Shown here piece by piece: positions 62,310 to 64,000 of a stretch of DNA of 64,000 nt. The notes below the pieces were generated by a model that was given only the letters and a program-made list of their open reading frames with translations, had not been told where the DNA came from and did not search any database. Origin of the DNA: Oceanobacillus sp. HTM 045 (GTDB lineage: Bacteria > Pseudomonadota > Alphaproteobacteria > Rhodobacterales > Rhodobacteraceae); NCBI GenBank assembly GCA_009733745.1, contig WNWL01000008.1, positions 1 through 64,000 on the forward strand, written 5' to 3'. Within the stretch, counting starts at the first letter, position 1; each line of letters starts with the position of its first letter. The position numbers were made by a program, and so were the translations under genes.

Positions 62310-62897
62310 TCAACTGGACGTCCGGTCCGTCACCCCGTGCTTCTCGGTCCAGGCGTCCGCGGCCTCCTTCCGGGCGCGCTCGCGCTCGGGCGTGTCCGGG
62401 TGGCCCAGCCGCCTGCCATGCTGCGCCACGTCCTCCAGCAGCGCGTCGAGCGAGAGCGGCGTGTCGGAGATCGCCATGCGCGGGTCGCTGCCGAGGTTCA
62501 CCCGGCTGCGCGAGGAGGGCGTCATGCCGAGCTCGGCCATGAACTTCGCCATCAGCTCCAGCTGCTTGTTGGCGATCGAGAGCCAGGGCGACTGCTGCGG
62601 GTAGCCCGAGGGCGTGCGGATCAGGAGCGGGGTCTGGCGCATGCGTTCCTCGGCCTCGACCCAGCGCCCGTAGGCCTGGCAGTAGGCCGCGAGCGCCGCC
62701 CGGTCGACGGTGCTGAGCACGCCCATCTCGTGCAGCGTCGCCGCGACCCGGTGCCACTCCGCCGCCGCCACGTCGGAGAGATGTTCCGGGCAGTCCGGGA
62801 TCACCTCCGGCGGGATCGGCTCGCCGTGGTTCCAGGCCCGCTTGCCGGGGTTGCCCTCCCGCTTCCTGATCGCGGTGGGTTTTGCCTTGCGGCCCAT
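62310..62897 (-). CDS. Phage terminase small subunit, P27 family
   Basis: 195 aa. It starts GRKAKPTAIRKREGNPGKRA, typical of P27-family small terminases, followed by PPEVIPDCPEHLSDVAAAEW, VDRAALAAYCQAYGRWVEAE and SPWLSIANKQLELMAKFMAE. The small subunit recognises viral DNA for packaging and partners with a large terminase, normally downstream. Here the next sequence is the inverted repeat and the recombinase, so the large subunit is absent. The start at 62897 overlaps the preceding gene's stop (ATGA). Confidence 0.92.
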   Translation of the reverse strand: MGRKAKPTAIRKREGNPGKRAWNHGEPIPPEVIPDCPEHLSDVAAAEWHRVAATLHEMGVLSTVDRAALAAYCQAYGRWVEAEERMRQTPLLIRTPSGYPQQSPWLSIANKQLELMAKFMAELGMTPSSRSRVNLGSDPRMAISDTPLSLDALLEDVAQHGRRLGHPDTPERERARKEAADAWTEKHGVTDRTSS

Positions 62898-63154
62898 CAG
62901 GCAGCCCTCCCTGCAAGCGCCTCGAACATCCGCCGCAGCAGGTAGCTCCTGGCGAGCGACACGAGGGAGAACACCGCCCCCATCGCGCAGGCATCGTCGA
63001 GCCTTGCGGGCAGGGCGAAGAGCGGGAAGACGGCGAGCTGGGGCGCGACCGCCAGCCCGTAGCCCACGGCGACATTGGTGACGGCCTCCAGCAGGGACAT
63101 GACCCGCGACTGGGCTCTCGACTGGGCTCTCGGCCATGCTCCCGACCGGCTCAC
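62897..63154 (-). CDS. Small phage membrane protein (DUF7220-like)
   Basis: 85 aa with two hydrophobic segments: LLEAVTNVAVGYGLAVAPQL and AMGAVFSLVSLARSYLLRRM. Such proteins lie beside terminase genes in alphaproteobacterial prophages. GTG 63154 overlaps the upstream stop (GTGA); an internal ATG at 63100 (MSLLEAV) is an alternative. The extra N-terminus includes AQSR twice, made by a 12-bp tandem duplication (63111-63134). Confidence 0.7.
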   Translation of the reverse strand: MSRSGAWPRAQSRAQSRVMSLLEAVTNVAVGYGLAVAPQLAVFPLFALPARLDDACAMGAVFSLVSLARSYLLRRMFEALAGRAA

Positions 63155-63603
63155 GATACCTCCTCCACCGGGCAGGGCGGCTCCAGCGGCAGCGCCTCGA
63201 TCACCTTCTGCTGCCGGCCGGCGAGATCGTTCAGCCGGGCGACGAAGCGCGCGACGGCGGCCTCGGTGCCGGTCTCCGCGTCGCGCCCGTCCTCCGGGCC
63301 GGAGAGCCGATGCTCGAGCCGGTCGGTCTCGCGCCAGCCGGCCTGGGTCTTCAGGTAGAAGATCGACGACGTGGTGCAGCCGGCCCGGGCCTTCTGCAGC
63401 AGCCCCTTCGCGACATGGGCGATGGCCTTCGCCTTGCCCCTTTTATAGCGCGCCTCGATGTCGGGATCGCGGGCCAGCATCGACTGGAAGCAGCGCCGCG
63501 AGATGCCGAGATAGTCGGCGATCTGCTGCTGGTTCAGGAGTGCGGCGAGGGTCTCGATCTCGCCGCGCTGGGTCTCGGTCAGCTCGATCGGCCTGCCCGG
63601 CAT
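63151..63603 (-). CDS. Phage-encoded helix-turn-helix protein
   Basis: 150 aa. The N-terminus MPGRPIELTETQRGEIETLA, LLNQQQIADYLGISRRCFQS is a homeodomain-like helix-turn-helix. ARYKRGKAKAIAHVAKGLLQ and TSSIFYLKTQAGWRETDRL follow, as in small prophage proteins encoded just before terminase small subunits. It may bind DNA in packaging or regulation. Overlaps its neighbours on both sides. Confidence 0.8.
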   Translation of the reverse strand: MPGRPIELTETQRGEIETLAALLNQQQIADYLGISRRCFQSMLARDPDIEARYKRGKAKAIAHVAKGLLQKARAGCTTSSIFYLKTQAGWRETDRLEHRLSGPEDGRDAETGTEAAVARFVARLNDLAGRQQKVIEALPLEPPCPVEEVS

Positions 63604-64000
63604 CAGCCCGCCTCCGGGCGTCGCTCACGGGCGACCTCGGCGAAGGACCGGCCGTCGCACCCCAGCACCGCCTCCCGGCCCGTGAACGCCTCCCAACGCC
63701 GCACCGCGACATCCACGTAGGCGGGGTCCAGCTCCATCGCGAGGGCGGACCGCTTCACCGTCTCCGCGGCGATCAGCGTCGTCCCCGACCCGAGGAACGG
63801 CTCGTAGACCGCCTGTCCCGGCGAGGAATTGTTCAGGATCGGCCGGCGCATGCACTCGACCGGCTTCTGGGTGCCGTGGACCGTCGCCGCATCCTCGCAC
63901 CCATCCCCGTTCCGGCTCGGGATGGTCCAGAGCGTGGTCTGCCTGCGGTTCCCGGTCCAGCCACCCTTCGCCTTCTCCCGGACCGCGTACCAGCAGGGCT
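63603..64000 (-). CDS. Phage DNA methyltransferase (N4/N6 beta-class), C-terminal part
   Basis: Only the last 132 residues are in the window. TVHGTQKPVECMRRPILNNS and AVYEPFLGSGTTLIAAETVK (SAM-binding FxGSGTT motif) and AMELDPAYVDVAVRRWEAFT are typical of beta-class adenine- or cytosine-N4-specific modification methylases. In this class the SAM motif follows the catalytic motif, which must lie beyond position 64000. The frame is open to the window edge. It likely protects phage DNA or regulates phage genes. Confidence 0.9.
   Translation of the reverse strand, partial: PCWYAVREKAKGGWTGNRRQTTLWTIPSRNGDGCEDAATVHGTQKPVECMRRPILNNSSPGQAVYEPFLGSGTTLIAAETVKRSALAMELDPAYVDVAVRRWEAFTGREAVLGCDGRSFAEVARERRPEAG

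Overview
The window is high-GC DNA with alphaproteobacterial features: NrtABC/NasTS-type nitrate assimilation, Tat-dependent binding proteins, IS427-group IS5 elements, IS3 relics and a P27-terminase prophage. I would guess Rhodobacterales or Rhodospirillales, but no rRNA or other phylogenetic marker is present. No tRNA, rRNA or CRISPR array was seen.

Layout. 0-3 kb: the end of a large LamG-type surface protein, a DUF2177 relic, and a MASE4 histidine kinase. 3-14 kb: a strongly decayed catabolic and signalling patch. It holds a frameshifted FixJ-type regulator, a receiver protein that has lost its start codon, a Tat-exported alpha/beta hydrolase, a frameshifted isochorismatase-like hydrolase, a YtcJ-like amidohydrolase with six in-frame stops, an XapX protein, an MFS exporter, and a LysR/NTF2/SDR/hydrolase/GMC cluster whose hydrolase has a stop directly after its nucleophile. 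14.7-16.3 kb: IS5 and IS3 debris. 16.3-24.3 kb: an intact LysR-controlled dipeptide-type ABC transporter ending in allophanate hydrolase. 24.3-31 kb: a patchwork of IS relics and three decayed copies of the 3' end of one serine-recombinase gene, interleaved with a lipoprotein, a secreted caspase-like protein with peptidoglycan-binding domains, a GYD protein and a broken gene of unknown function.

31-44.6 kb is the best preserved block: nasT-nasS-nrtA-nrtB-nrtCD-(GAF-like protein)-nirB-nirD-nasA-cobA. It encodes the RNA-binding ANTAR regulator and its nitrate sensor, the nitrate/nitrite ABC importer, NADH-nitrite reductase, nitrate reductase, and the methyltransferase that starts siroheme synthesis. 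Two adjacent small hairpins with 6-nt loops precede nasT, and an overlapping hairpin/terminator pair precedes nrtA. Both fit ANTAR-type control by transcription antitermination.

44.9-52.2 kb looks like a genomic island inserted in a ferredoxin-reductase gene. It holds three tightly coupled genes (903, 338 and 567 aa) that I do not recognise, followed by a broken tyrosine integrase and IS3 debris. The third protein is built like a polymorphic toxin, with an acidic/proline-rich stalk, a small hydrophobic segment and a basic C-terminus carrying HNH-like residues. This cassette is my best candidate for an undescribed system. 52.5-59.5 kb: an AraC/SDR/hydrolase module, a MerR/hydrolase pair, an IS5 copy, and an intact plus a truncated DUF3489 gene. 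60-61.5 kb: an orphan gene and a GIY-YIG nuclease relic. 61.5-64 kb: an almost full-length copy of the serine recombinase, a strong inverted repeat, and the edge of a prophage (P27 terminase small subunit, two small phage genes, a DNA methyltransferase running off the window).
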